In this document: in pieces, positions 27,201-41,256 of the stretch
Layout of the letters: each line of letters begins with the position of its first letter
Numbering within the stretch: position 1 is the first letter of the stretch
From: Symsagittifera roscoffensis
Lineage: Eukaryota > Xenacoelomorpha > Acoela > Convolutidae
Length of the DNA: 64,000 bases
Reading direction: 5' to 3'
Assembly: GCF_963678635.1 (NCBI RefSeq)
Contig: NC_087069.1
Coordinates: 2,552,166-2,616,165, forward strand
Made by a program: the position numbers and the translations under genes
Notes under the pieces: generated by a model
The model's input: only the letters and a program-made list of their open reading frames with translations
Database searches by the model: none
Told to the model about the DNA's origin: nothing

Positions 27201-29357
27201 TGTAGTTGTCAGCTCACCTTCCTTTCCTCCTTTCGCAAAAAACTCCCAATCTCAGAGATCCAAATCTGTCGAGTCATCCTGATCCGCTGTTCTGTTAGTT
27301 TGCTGCCCCTCGCCTACCAATGATAAAATTCCACTTTGATTGCCTCAGTTGTAGTGGTCAGCTCACCATCTTTTCCTCCTTTCGCAAACAACTCCCATCT
27401 CAGAGATCCAAATCTGTCGAGTCATCCTGATCCGCTGTTCTGTTGGCTTGCTGTCCCCTACCTACCAATGATAAAATTCCACTTTGATTGCCTCAGTTAT
27501 AGTTGTCAGCTCACCTTCCTTTCCTCCTTTCGCAAACAACTCCCATCTCAGAGATCCAAGTCTGTCGAGTCATCCTGATCCAGTGTTCTGTTGGATTGCT
27601 GCCCCTCACCGACCAATGATAAAAATCCACTTTGATTGCCTCAGTTGTAGTGGTCAGCTCACCTTCCTTTCCTCTTTTCGCAAACAACTCCCATCTCAGA
27701 GATCCAAATCTGTCGAGTCATCCTGATCCCTTGCTCTGATGGCTTGCTGCCCCTCACCTACCAATGATAAAATTCCACTTTGATTGCCTCAGTTGTAGTG
27801 GCCAGCTCACCTTCCTTTCCTCCTTTCGCAAAGAACTCCCAATCTCAGAGATCCAAATCTGTCGAGTCATCCTGATCCGCTGTTCTGTTGGCTTGCTGCC
27901 CCTCATCTACCAATGATAAAATTCCACTTTGATTGCCTCAGTTATAGTTGTCAGCTCACCTTCCTTTCCTCCTTTCGCAAACAACTCCCATCTCAGAGAT
28001 CCAAATCTGCCGAGTTATCTTGATCCACTGTTCTGTTGGCTTGCTGCCCCTCACCTACCAATGATAAAATTCCACTTTGATTGCCTCAGTTGTAGTGGCC
28101 AGCTCACCTTCCTTTCCTCCTTTCGCAAAGAACTCCCAATCTCAGAGATCCAAATCTGTCGAGTCATCCTGATCCGCTGTTCTGTTAGTTTGCTGCCCCT
28201 CGCCTACCAATGATAAAATTCCACTTTGATTGCCTCAGTTGTAGTGGTCAGCTCACCATCTTTTCCTCCTTTCGCAAACAACTCCCATCTCAGAGATCCA
28301 AATCTGTCGAGTCATCCTGATCCGCTGTTCTGTTGGCTTGCTGTCCCCTACCTACCAATGATAAAATTCCACTTTGATTGCCTCAGTTATAGTTGTCAGC
28401 TCACCTTCCTTTCCTCCTTTCGCAAACAACTCCCATCTCAGAGATCCAAGTCTGTCGAGTCATCCTGATCCAGTGTTCTGTTGGATTGCTGCCCCTCACC
28501 GACCAATGATAAAAATCCACTTTGATTGCCTCAGTTGTAGTGGTCAGCTCACCTTCCTTTCCTCTTTTCGCAAACAACTCCCATCTCAGAGATCCAAATC
28601 TGTCGAGTCATCCTGATCCCTTGCTCTGATGGCTTGCTGCCCCTCACCTACCAATGATAAAATTCCACTTTGATTGCCTCAGTTGTAGTGGCCAGCTCAC
28701 CTTCCTTTCCTCCTTTCGCAAAGAACTCCCAATCTCAGAGATCCAAATCTGTCGAGTCATCCTGATCCGCTGTTCTGTTGGCTTGCTGCCCCTCATCTAC
28801 CAATGATAAAATTCCACTTTGATTGCCTCAGTTATAGTTGTCAGCTCACCTTCCTTTCCTCCTTTCGCAAACAACTCCCATCTCAGAGATCCAAATCTGC
28901 CGAGTTATCTTGATCCACTGTTCTGTTGGCTTGCTGCCCCTCACCTACCAATGATAAAATTCCACTTTGATTGCCTCAGTTATAGTGGTCAGCTCACCTT
29001 CCTTTCCTCCTTTCGCAAACAACTCCTATCTCAGAGATCCAAATTTGTTGAGTCATCCTGATCCGCTGTTCTGTTGGCTTGCTGCCCCTCACCTACCAAT
29101 GATAAAATTCTACTTTGATTGCCTCAGTTGTAGTGGTCAGCTCACCTTCCTTTCCTCCTTTCGCAAAGAACTCCCATCTCAGAGATCCAAATCTGTCGAG
29201 TCATCCTGATCCGCTGTTCTGTTGGATTGCTGCCCCTCACCTACCAATGATAAAGTTCCACTTTGATTGCCTCACTTGTAGTGGTCAGCTCACCTTCCTT
29301 TCCTCCTTTCGCAAACAACTCCCATCTCAGAGATCCAAATCTGTCGAGTCATCCTGA
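24223..29357 (+). repeat. Higher-order repeat, 890-bp period (six monomers plus 2 bases), with rearranged copies
   Basis: Monomers starting at 24,520 and 24,668 are repeated at 25,410 and 25,558, and again at 27,336 and 27,484 and at 28,226 and 28,374. The 890-base spacing includes monomers carrying an extra A in CTCCCAATCTCAGAG. Diagnostic variants are CAGTTATAGTTG, GATCCAGTGTTCTG and GATCCCTTGCTCTGATGG. Blocks from 26,151-27,000 and 28,819-29,357 interrupt the regular pattern. This suggests repeated unequal exchange or local conversion. Confidence 0.8.
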
Positions 29358-31028
29358 TCCGCTGTTCTGTTGGCTTGCTGCCCCTCATCTACCAATGATA
29401 AAATTCCACTTTGATTGCCACAGTTGTAGTTGTCAGCTCACCTTCCTTTCCTCCTTTCGCAAAGAACTCCCAATCTCAGAGATCCAAATCTGTCGAGTCA
29501 TCCTGATCCGCTGTTCTGTTGGCTTGCTGTCCCCTACCTACCAATGATAAAATTCCACCTTGATTGCCTCAGTTATAGTTGTCAGCTCACCTTCCTTTCC
29601 TCCTTTCGCAAACAACTCCCATCTCAGAGATCCAAGTCTGTCGAGTCATCCTGATCCACTGTTCTGTTGGATTGCTGCCCCTCACCTACCAATGATAAAA
29701 ATCCACATTGATTGCCTCAGTTGTAGTGGTCAGCTCACCTTCCTTTCCTCTTTTCGCAAACAACTCCCATCTCAGAGATCCAAATCTGTCGAGTCATCCT
29801 GATCCACTGTTCTGTTGGCTTGCTGCCCCTCACCTACCAATGATAAAATTCCGCTTTGATTGCCTAAGTTGTAGTGGTCAGCTCACCTTCCTTTCCTCCT
29901 TTCGCAAACAACGCCCATCTCAGAGATCCAAATCTGTCGAGTCATCTTGATCCGCTGTTCTGTTGGCTTGCTGCCCCTCACCTACCAATGATAAAAGTCC
30001 ACTTTGATTGCCTCAGTTGTAGTTGTCAGCTCACCTTCCTTTCCTCCTTTCGCAAAGAACCCCCATCTCAGAGATCCAAATCTGTCGAGTCATCCTGATC
30101 CGCTGTTCTGTTGGCTTGGTGCCCCTCGCCTACCAATGATAAAATTCCACTTTGATTGCCTCAGTTGTAGTGGTCAGCTCACCTTCTTTTCCTCCTTTCG
30201 CAAACAACTCCCATCTCAGAGATCCAAATCTGTCGAGTCATCCTGATCCGCTGTTCTGTTGGCTTGCTGTCCCTCACCTACCAATGATAAAATTCCACTT
30301 TGATTGCCTCAGTTGTAGTTGTCAGCTCACCTTCCTTTCCTCCTTTTGCAAACAACTCCCATCTCAGAGATCCAAATCTGTCGAGTCATCCTGAGCCGCT
30401 GTTCTGTTGGCTTGCTGCCCCTCACCTACCAATGATAAATTTCCACTTTGATTGCCTCAGTTGTAGTTGTCAGCTCACCTTCCTTTCCTCCTTTCGCAAA
30501 CAACTCCCATCTCAGAGATCCAAGTCTGTCGAGTCATCCTGATCCACTGTTCTGTTGGATTGCTACCAATGATAAAGTTCCACTTTGATTGCCTCACTTG
30601 TAGTGGTCAGCTCACCTTCCTTTCCTCCTTTCGCAAACAACTCCCATCTCAGAGATCCAAATCTGTCGAGTCATCCTGATCCGCTGTTCTGTTGGCTTGC
30701 TGCCCCTCGCCTACCAATGATAAAATTCCACTTTGATTGCCTCAGTTGTAGTGGTCAGCTCACCTTTTTTTCCCCCTTTCGCAAAGAACCCCCATCTCAG
30801 AGATCCAAATCTGTCGAGTCATCCTGATCCGCTGTTCTGTTGGCTTGCTGCCCCTCGCCTACCAATGATAAAATTCCACTTTGATTGCCTCAGTTGTAGT
30901 GGTCAGCTCACCTTTTTTTCCTCCTTTCGCAAACAACTCCCATCTCAGAGATCCAAATCTGTCGAGTCATCCTGATCCGCTGTTCTGTTGGCTTGCTGTC
31001 CCTCACCTACCAATGATAAAATTCCACT

Positions 31029-34000
31029 TTGATTGCCTCAGTTGTAGTTGTCAGCTCACCTTCCTTTCCTCCTTTCGCAAACAACTCCCATCTCAGAGAT
31101 CCAAATCTGTCGAGTCATCCTGATCCGCTGTTCTGTTGGCTTGCTGCCCCTCACCTACCAATGATAAATTTCCACTTTGATTGCCTCAGTTGTAGTTGTC
31201 AGCTCGCCTTCCTTTGCTCCTTTCGCAAAGAACTCCCATCTCAGAGATCCAAATCTGTCGAGTCATCCTGATCCGCTGTTCTGTTGGCTTGCTGCCCCTC
31301 ACCTACCAATGATAAAAGTCCACTTTGATTGCCTCAGTTGTAGTTGTCAGCTCACCTTCCTTTCCTCCTTTCGGAAACAACTCCCATCTCAGAGATCCAA
31401 ATCTGTTAAGTCATCCTTATCCGCTGTTCTGTTGGCTTGCTGCCCCTCACCTACAATGATTAAATTCCATTTTGATTGCCTCAGTTGTAGTGGTCAGCTC
31501 ACCTTCCTTTCCTCCTTTCGCAAAGAACTCCCATCTCAGAGATCCAAATCTGTCGAGTCATCCTGATCCGCTGTTGTGTTGGCTTGCTGTCCCTCACCTA
31601 CCAATGATAAAATTCCACTTTGATTGCCTCAGTTGTAGTTGTCAGCTCACCTTCCTTTCCTCCTTTCGCAAACAACTCCCATCTCAGAGATCCAAATCTG
31701 TCGAGTCATCCTGATCCGCTGTTCTGTTGGCTTGCTGCCCCTCACCTACCAATGATAAATTTCCACTTTGATTGCCTCAGTTGTAGTTGTCAGCTCGCCT
31801 TCCTTTGCTCCTTTCGCAAAGATCTCCCATCTCAGAGATCCAAATCTGTCGAGTCATCCTGATCCGCTGTTCTGTTGGCTTGCTGCCCCTCACCTACCAA
31901 TGATAAAAGTCCACTTTGATTGCCTCAGTTGTAGTTGTCAGCTCACCTTCCTTTCCTCCTTTCGGAAACAACTCCCATCTCAGAGATCCAAATCTGTTAA
32001 GTCATCCTTATCCGCTGTTCTGTTGGCTTGCTGCCCCTCACCTACCAATGATTAAATTCCAATTTGATTGCCTCAGTTGTAGTGGTCAGCTCACCTTCCT
32101 TTCCTCCTTTCGCAAAGAACTCCCATCTCAGAGATCCAAATCTGTCCATTCATCCTGATCCGCTGTTCTGTTGGCTTGTTGCCCCTCACCTACCAATGAT
32201 AAAATTCCACTTTGATTGCCTCAGTTGTAGTTATCAGCTCACCTTCCTTTCTTCCTTTCGCAAACAACTCTCATCTCAGAGATCCAAATCTGTCCAGTCA
32301 TCCTGATCCGCTGTTCCGTTGGCTTGCTGCCCCTCACCGACCAATGATCAAATTCCAGTTTGATTGCCTCAGTTGTAGTTGTCAGCTCACCTTCCTTTTC
32401 TTTTTTCGCAAACAACTCCCACCTCAGAGATCCAAATCTGTCGAGTCATCCTGATCCGCTGATCTGTTGGCTTGCTGCCTCTCACCTACCAATGATAAAA
32501 TTTCACTTTGATTGCCTCAGTTGTAGTTGTCAGCTCACCTTCCTTTCCTCCTTTCGCAAACGACTCCCATCTCAGAGATCCAAATCTGTCCAGTCATCCT
32601 GACCCGCTGTTCTGTTGGCCTGCTGCCCCTCACCTACCAATGATAGAATTCCACTTTGATTGCCTCAGTTGTAGTGGTCAGCTCACCTTCCTTTACTCCT
32701 TTCACAAAGAACTCCCATCTCAGAGATCCAAATCTGTCGAGTCATCCTGATCCGCTGTTCTGTTGGCTTGCTGCCCCTCACCTACCAATGATAAAAGTCC
32801 ACTTTGATTGCCTCAGTTGTAGTTGTCAGCTCACCTTCCTTTCCTCCTTTCGGAAACAACTCCCATCTCAGAGATCCAAATCTGTCGAGTCATCCTTATC
32901 CGCTGTTCTGTTGGCTTGCTGCCCCTCACCTACCAACGATAAAATTCCATTTTGATTGCCTCAGTTGTAGTGGTCAGCTCACCTTCCTTTCCTCCTTTCG
33001 CAAAGAACTCCCATCTCAGAGATCCAAATCTGTCCATTCATCCTGATCCGCTGTTCTGTTGGCTTGTTGCCCCTCACCTACCAATGATAAAATTCCACTT
33101 TGATTGCCTCAGTTGTAGTTATCAGCTCACCTTCCTTTCTTCCTTTCGCAAACAACTCTCATCTCAGAGATCCAAATCTGTCCAGTCATCCTGATCCGCT
33201 GTTCCGTTGGCTTGCTGCCCCTCACCGACCAATGATCAAATTCCAGTTTGATTGCCTCAGTTGTAGTTGTCAGCTCACCTTCCTTTTCCTTTTCGCAAAC
33301 AACTCCCACCTCGGAGATCCAAATCTGTCGAGTCATCCTGATCCGCTGTTCTGTTGGCTTGCTGCCTCTCACCTACCAATGATAAAATTTCACTTTGGTT
33401 GCCTCAGTTGTAGTTGTCAGCTCACCTTCCTTTCCTCCTTTCGCAAACGACTCCCATCTCAGAGATCCAAATCTGTCCAGTCATCCTGACCCGCTGTTCT
33501 GTTGGCCTGCTGCCCCTCACCTACCAATGATAAAATTCCACTTTGATTGCCTCAGTTGTAGTGGTCAGCTCACCTTCCTTTCCTCATTTCGCAAAGAACT
33601 CCCATCTCAGAGATCCAAATCTGTCCATTCATCCTGATCCGCTGTTCTGTTGGCTTGTTGCCCCTCACCTACCAATGATAAAATTCCACTTTGATTGCCT
33701 CAGTTGTAGTTATCAGCTCACCTTCCTTTCTTCCTTTCGCAAACAACTCTCATCTCAGAGATCCAAATCTGTCCAGTCATCCTGATCCGCTGTTCCGTTG
33801 GCTTGCTGCCCCTCACCGACCAATGATCAAATTCCAGTTTGATTGCCTCAGTTGTAGTTGTCAGCTCACCTTCCTTTTATTTTTTCGCAATTAACTCCCA
33901 CCTCAGAGATCCAAATCTGTCGAGTCATCCTAATCCGCTGTTCTGTTGGCTTGCTGCCTCTCACCTACCAATGATAAAATTTCACTTTGATTGCCTCAGT

Positions 34001-34821
34001 TGTAGTTGTCAGCTCACCTTCCTTTCCTCCTTTCGCAAACGACTCCCATCTCAGAGATCCAAATCTGTCCAGTCATCCTGACCCGCTGTTCTGTTGGCCT
34101 GCTGCCCCTCACCTACCAATGATAAAATTCCACTTTGATTGCATCAGTTGTAGTGGTCAGCTCACCTTCCTTTACTCCTTTCACAAAGAACTCCCATCTC
34201 AGAGATCCAAATCTGTCGAGTCATCCTGATCCGCTGTTCTGTTGGCTTGCTGCCCCTCACCTACCAATGATAAAAGTCCACTTTGATTGCCTCAGTTGTA
34301 GTTGTCAGCTCACCTTCCTTTCCTCCTTTCGGAAACAACTCCCATCTCAGAGATCCAAATCTGTCGAGTCATCCTTATCCGCTGTTCTATTGGCTTGCTG
34401 CCCCTCACCTACCAATGATAAAATTCCATTTTGATTGCCTCAGTTGTAGTGGTCAGCTCACCTTCCTTTCCTCCTTTCGCAAACAACTCTCATCTCAGAG
34501 ATCCCAATCTGTCCAGTCATCCTGATCCGCTGTTCCGTTGGCTTGTTGCCCCTCATCTACCAATGATAAAATTCCACTTTGATTGCCTCAGTTGTAGTTA
34601 TCAGCTCACCTTCCTTTCCTCCTTTCGCAAACAACTCTCATCTCAGAGATCCAAATCTGTCCAGTCATCCTGATCCGCTGTTCCGTTGGCTTGCTGCCCC
34701 TCATCTACCAATGATAATTTTCCACTTTGATTGCCTCAGTTGTAGTTGTCAGCTCACCTTCCTTTTCTTTTTTTGCAAACAACTCCCACCTCAGAGATCC
34801 AAATCTGTCGAGTCATCCTGA
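31029..34821 (+). repeat. Higher-order repeats with 591-bp and 888-bp periods
   Basis: Homologous monomers occur at 31,029 and 31,620 (offset 591), at 32,064 and 32,952 (offset 888), and at 32,952 and 33,543 (offset 591). Marker variants include CAGTTGTAGTTATCAGC and CGACCAATGATCAAATTCC. The mixture of four- and six-monomer periods in one stretch records several rounds of unequal exchange. Confidence 0.7.
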
Positions 34822-35763
34822 TCCGCTGTTCTGTTGGCTTGCTGCCTCTCACCTACCAATGATAAAATTTCACTTTGATTGCCTCAGTTGTAGTTGTCAG
34901 CTCACCTTCCTTTCCTCTTTTCGCAAACGACTCCCATCTCAGAGATCCAAATCTGTCCAGTCATCCTGACCCGCTGTTCTGTTGGCCTGCTGCCCCTCAC
35001 CTACCAATGATAAAAATCCACTTTGATTGCCTCAGTTGTAGTGGTCAGCTCACATTCCTTTCCTCCTTTCACAAACAACTCCCATCTCAGAGATCCAAAT
35101 CTTTCCATTCATCCTGATCCGCTGTTCTGTTGGCTTGTTGCCCCTCATCTACCAAGGATAAAATTCCACTTTGATTGCCTCAGTTGTAGTTGTCAGCTCA
35201 CCTTCCTTTCCTCCTTTCGGAAACAACTCCCATCTCAGAGATCCAAATCTGTCGAGTCATCCTGATCCGCTGTTCTGTTGGCTTGCTGCCTCTCACCTAC
35301 CAATGATTAAAATTTCACTTTGATTGCCTCAGTTGTAGTTGTCAGCTCATTTTCCTTTCCTCCTTTCGCAAACGACTCCCATCTCAGAGATCCAAATCTG
35401 TCCAGTCATCATGACCCGCTGTTCTGTTGGCCTGCTGCCCCTCACCTACCAATGATAAAATTCCATTTTGATTGCCTCAGTTGTAGTGGTCAGCTCACCT
35501 TCCTTTCCTCCTTTCGCAAACAACTCCCATCTCAGAGATCCAAATCTTTCCATTCATCCTGATCCGCTGTTCTGTTGGCTTGTTGCCCCTCATCTACCAA
35601 TGATAAAATTCCACTTTGATTGCCTCAGTTGTAGTTATCAGCTCACCTTCCTTTCCTCCTTTCGCAAACAACTCTCATCTCAGAGATCCAAATCTGTCCA
35701 GTCATCCTGATCCGCTGTTCCGTTGGCTTGCTGCCCCTCGCCAACCAATGATAAAATTCCAGT

Positions 35764-37040
35764 TTGATTGCCTCAGTTGTAGTTGTCAGCTCACCTTCCT
35801 TTTCTTTTTTTGCAAACAACTCCCACCTCAGAGATCCAAATCTGTCGAGTCATCCTGATCCGCTGTTCTGTTGGCTTGCTGCCTCTCACCTACCAATGAT
35901 AAAATTTCACTTTGATTGCCTCAGTTGTAGTTGTCAGCTGTTGGCTTGTTCCTTTCCTCCTTTCGCGAACGACTCCCATCTCAGAGATCCAAATCTGTCC
36001 AGTCATCCTGACCCGCTGTTCTGTTGGCCTGCTGACCCTCACCTACCAATGATAAAATTCCACTTTGATTGCTTCAGTTGTAGTGGTCAGCTCACCTTCC
36101 TTTCCTCCTTTCACAAAGGACTCCCATCTCAGAGATCCAAATCTGTCGAGTCATCCTGATCCTTGTTGGCTTGCTGCCTCTCACCTACCAATGATAAAAT
36201 TTCACTTTGATTGCCTCAGTTGTAGTTGTCAGCTCACCTTCCTTTCCTCCTTTCGCAAACGACTCCCATCTCAGAGATCCAAATCTGTCCAGTCATCCTG
36301 ACCCGCTGTTCTGTTGGCCTGCTGCCTCTCACCTACCAATGATAAAATTCCACTTTGATTGCCTCAGTTGTAGTGGTCAGCTCACCTTCCTTTCCTCCTT
36401 TCACAAAGAACTCCCATCTCAGAGATCCAAATCTGTCGAGTCATCCTGATCCGCTGTTCTGTTGGCTTGCTGCCTCTCACCTACCAATGATAAAATTTCA
36501 CTTTGATTGCCTCAGTTGTAGTTGTCAGCTGTTGGCTTGTTCCTTTCCTCCTTTCGCGAACGACTCCCATCTCAGAGATCCAAATCTGTCCAGTCATCCT
36601 GACCCGCTGTTCTGTTGGCCTGCTGACCCTCACCTACCAATGATAAAATTCCACTTTGATTGCCTCAGTTGTAGTGGTCAGCTCACCTTCCTTTCCTCCT
36701 TTCACAAAGGACTCCCATCTCAGAGATCCAAATCTGTCGAGTCATCCTGATCCTTGTTGGCTTGCTGCCTCTCACCTACCAATGATAAAATTTCACTTTG
36801 ATTGCCTCAGTTGTAGTTGTCAGCTCACCTTCCTTTCCTCCTTTCGCAAACGACTCCCATCTCAGAGATCCAAATCTGTCCAGTCATCCTGACCCGCTGT
36901 TCTGTTGGCCTGCTGCCTCTCACCTACCAATGATAAAATTCCACTTTGATTGCCTCAGTTGTAGTGGTCAGCTCACCTTCCTTTCCTCCTTTCACAAAGA
37001 ACTCCCATCTCAGAGATCCAAATCTGTCGAGTCATCCTGA
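35764..37040 (+). repeat. Higher-order repeat, 591-bp period, with two diagnostic rearranged monomers
   Basis: A monomer in which the usual CTCACCTTCC is replaced by GTTGGCTTGTTCC occurs at about 35,940 and again at 36,531, offset 591. A second monomer, which has lost part of GCTGTTCTG so that GATCC runs into TTGTTGGC, occurs near 36,158 and 36,749 at the same offset. Two independent markers sharing the offset make a recent four-monomer duplication secure. Confidence 0.85.
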
Positions 37041-40000
37041 TCCGCTCTTCTGTTGGCTTGCTGCCCCTCACCTACCAATGATAAAAATCCACTTTGATTG
37101 CCTCAGTTGTAGATGTCAGCTCACCTTCCTTTCCTCCTTTCGCAAACAACTCCCATCTCAGAGATCCAAATCTGTCGAGTCATCCTGATCCGCTGTTCTG
37201 TTGGCTTGCTGCCCCTCACCTACCAATGATAAAATTCCACTGTGATTGCCTCTGTTGTAGTTGTCAGCTCACCTTTCTTTCCTCCTTTTGCAAACAACTC
37301 CCATCTGAGAGATCCAAATCTGTCAAGTCATCCTGATCCGCTGTTCTGTTGGCTTGCTGCCCCTCACCTACCATTGATAAAATTCCACTTTGATAGCCTC
37401 AGTTGTAGTGATCAGCTCACCTTCCTTTCCTCCTTTCGCAAAGAACTGCCATCTCAGAGATACAAGTCTGTCGAGTCATCCTGATCCGCTGTTCTGTTGG
37501 CCTGCTGCCCCTCACCTACCAATGATAAAATTCCACTTTGATTGCCTCAGTTGTAGTGGTCAGCTCACATTCCTTTCCTCCTTTCACAAAGAACTCCCAT
37601 CTCAGAGATCCAAATCTGTCAAGTCATCCTGATCCGCTGTTCTGTTGGCTTGCTGCCCCTCACCTACCATTGATAAAATTCCACTTTGATAGCCTCAGTT
37701 GTAGTGATCAGCTCACCTTCCTTTCCTCCTTTCGCAAAGAACTGCCATCTCAGAGATACAAGTCTGTCGAGTTATCCTGATCCGCTGTTCTTATGGCTTG
37801 CTTCCCCTCACCTACCAATGATAAAATTCCACTTTGATTGCCTCAGTTGTAGTTGTCAGCTCACCTTCCTTTCCTCCTTTCGTAAACAACTCCCATCTCA
37901 GAGATACAAGTCTGTCGAGTCATCCTGATCCGCTGTTCTGTTGGCCTGCTGCCCCTCACCTACCAATGATAAAATTCCACTTTGATTGCCTCAGTTGTAG
38001 TGGTCAGCTCACCTTCCTTTCCTCCTTTCACAAAGAACTCCCATCTCAGAGATCCAAATCTGTCGAGTCATCCTGATCCGCTGTTCTGTTGGCTTGCTGC
38101 CCCTCGCCTACCAATGATAAAAATCCACTTTGATTGCCTTAGTTGTAGATGTCAGCTCACCTTCCTTTCCTCCTTTCGCAAACAACTCCCATCTCAGAGA
38201 TCCAAATCTGTCGAGTCATCCTGATCCGCTGTTCTGTTGGCTTGCTGCCCCTCACCTACCATTGATAAAATTCCACTTTGATAGCCTCAGTTGTAGTGAT
38301 CAGCTCACCTTCCTTTCCTCCTTTCGCAAAGAACTGCCATCTCAGAGATCCAAATCTGTCGAGTCATCCTGATCCGCTGTTCTTATGGCTTGCTTCCCCT
38401 CACCTACCAATGATAAAATTCCACTTTGATTGCCTCAGTTGTAGTGGTCAGCTCACCTTCCTTTCCTCCTTTCGTAAACAACTCCCATCTCAGAGATCCA
38501 AGTCTGTCGAGTCATCCTGATCCGCTGTTCTGTTGGCTTGCTGCCCCTCGCCTACCAATGATAAAAATCCACTTTGATTGCCTTAGTTGTAGATGTCAGC
38601 TCACCTTCCTTTCCTCCTTTCGCAAACAACTCCCATCTCAGAGATCCAAATCTGTCGAGTCATCCTGATCCGCTGTTCTGTTGGCTTGCTGCCCCTCACC
38701 TACCAATGATAAAATTCCACTTTGATTGCCTCTGTTGTAGTTGTCAGCTCACCTTTCTTTCCTCCTTTTGCAAACAACTCCCATCCGAGAGATCCAAATC
38801 TGTAGAGTCATCCTGATCCGCTGTTCTGTTGGCTTGCTGCCCCTCACCTACCAATGATAAAATTCCACTTTGATAGCCTCAGTTGTAGTGGTCAGCTCAC
38901 CTTCCTTTCCTCCTTTCGCAAAGAACTGCCATCTCAGAGATCCAAATCTTTCGAGTCATCCTGATCCGCTGTTCTTATGGCTTGCTTCCCCTCACCTACC
39001 AATGGTAAAATTCCACTTCGATTGCCTCAGTTGTAGTTGTCAGCTCACCTTCCTTTCCTACTTTCGTAAACAACTCCCATCTCAGAGATGCAAGTCTGTC
39101 GAGTCATCCTGATCCGCTGTTCTGTTGGCTTCCTGCCCCTCACCTACCAATGATAAAATTCCACTTTGATTGCCTCAGTTGTAGTTGTCAGCTCACCTTC
39201 CTTTCCTCCTTTCACAAAGGACTCCCATCTCAGAGATCCAAATCTATCGAGGCATCCTGATCCGCTGTTCTGTTGGCTTGCTGCCACTCACCTACCACTA
39301 ATAAAATTCCACTTTGATTGCCTCAGTTGTAGTGGTCAGCTCAACTTCCTTTCCTCCTTTCGCAAAGAACTCCCATCTCAGAGATCCAAATCTGTCGAGT
39401 CATCCTGATCCGCTGTTCTGTTGGCTTGCTGCCCCTCACCTACCAATGATAAAATTCCACTTTGATAGCCTCAGTTGTAGTGGTCAGCTCACCTTCCTTT
39501 CCTCCTTTCGCAAAGAACTGCCATCTCAGAGATCCAAATCTTTCGAGTCATCCTGATCCGCTGTTCTTATGGCTTGCTTCCCCTCACCTACCAATGGTAA
39601 AATTCCACTTCGATTGCCTCAGTTGTAGTTGTCAGCTCACCTTCCTTTCCTCCTTTCGTAAACAACTCCCATCTCAGAGATCCAAGTCTGTCGAGTCATC
39701 CTGATCCGCTGTTCTGTTGGCTTCCTGCCCCTCACCTACCAATGATAAAATTCCACTTTGATTGCCTCAGTTGTAGTTGTCAGCTCACCTTCCTTTCCTC
39801 CTTTCACAAAGGACTCCCATCTCAGAGATCCAAATCTGTCGAGTCATCCTGATCCGCTGTTCTGTTGGCTTGCTGCCTCTCACCTACCAATGATAAAATT
39901 TCACTTTGATTGCCTCAGTTGTAGTTGTCAGCTCACCTTCCTTTCCTCCTTTCGCAAACGACTCCCATCTCAGAGATCCAAATCTGTCCAGTCATCCTGA

Positions 40001-41256
40001 CCCGCTGTTCTGTTGGCCTGCTGCCTCTCACCTACCAATGATAAAATTCCACTTTGATTGCCTCAGTTGTAGTGGTCAGCTCACCTTCCTTTCCTCCTTT
40101 CACAAAGAACTCCCATCTCAGAGATCCAAATCTGTCGAGTCATCCTGATCTGCTGTTCTGTTGGCTTGCTGTCCCTCACCTACCAATGATAAAAATCCAC
40201 TTTGATTGCCTCAGTTGTAGATGTCACCTCACCTTCCTTTCCTCCTTTCGCAAACAACTCCCATCTCAGAGATCCAAATCTGTCGAGTCATCCTGATCCG
40301 CTGTTCTGTTGGCTTGCTGCCCCTCACCTACCAATGATAAAATTCCACTGTGATTGCCTCTGTTGTAGTTGTCAGCTCACCTTTCTTTCCTCCTTTTGCA
40401 AACAACTCCCATCTGAGAGATCCAAATCTGTCAAGTCATCCTGATCCGCTGTTCTGTTGGCTTGCTGCCCCTCACCTACCATTGATAAAATTCCACTTTG
40501 ATAGCCTCAGTTGTAGTGATCAGCTCACCTTCCTTTCCTCCTTTCGCAAAGAACTGCCATCTCAGAGATCCAAATCTGTCGAAACATCCTGATCCGCTGT
40601 TCTTATGGCTTGCTTCCCCTCACCTACCAATGATAAAATTCCACTTTGATTGCCTCAGTTGTAGTTGTCAGCTCACCTTCCTTTCCTCCTTTCGTAAACA
40701 ACTCCCATCTCAGAGATCCAAGTCTGTCGAGTCATCCTGATCCGCTGTTCTGTTGGCCTGCTGCCCCTCACCTACCAATGATAAAATTCCACTTTGATTG
40801 CCTCAGTTGTAGTGGTCAGCTCACCTTCCTTTCCTCCTTTCACAAAGAACTCCCATCTCAGAGATCCAAATCTGTCGAGTCATCCTGATCCGCTGTTCTG
40901 TTGGCTTGCTGCCCCTCGCCTACCAATGAGAAAAATCCACTTTGATTGCCTTAGTTGTAGATGTCAGCTCACCTTCCTTTCCTCCTTTCGCAAACAACTC
41001 CCATCTCAGAGATCCAAATCTGTCGAGTCATCCTGATCCGCTGTTCTGTTGGCTTGCTGACCCTCACCTACCATTGATAAAATTCCACTTTGATAGCCTC
41101 AGTTGTAGTGATCAGCTTACCTTCCTTTCCTCCTTTCGTAAACAACTCCCATCTCAGAGATCCAAGTCTGTCGAGTCATCCTGATCCGCTGTTCTGTTGG
41201 CTTCCTGCCCCTCACCTACCAATGATAAAATTCCACTTTGATTGCCTCAGTTGTAG

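Noticed and set aside
11179-33372. Minus-strand open frames inside the array (about 10,937-11,179 and 33,127-33,372)
   Set aside because: Same repeat artefact on the other strand.
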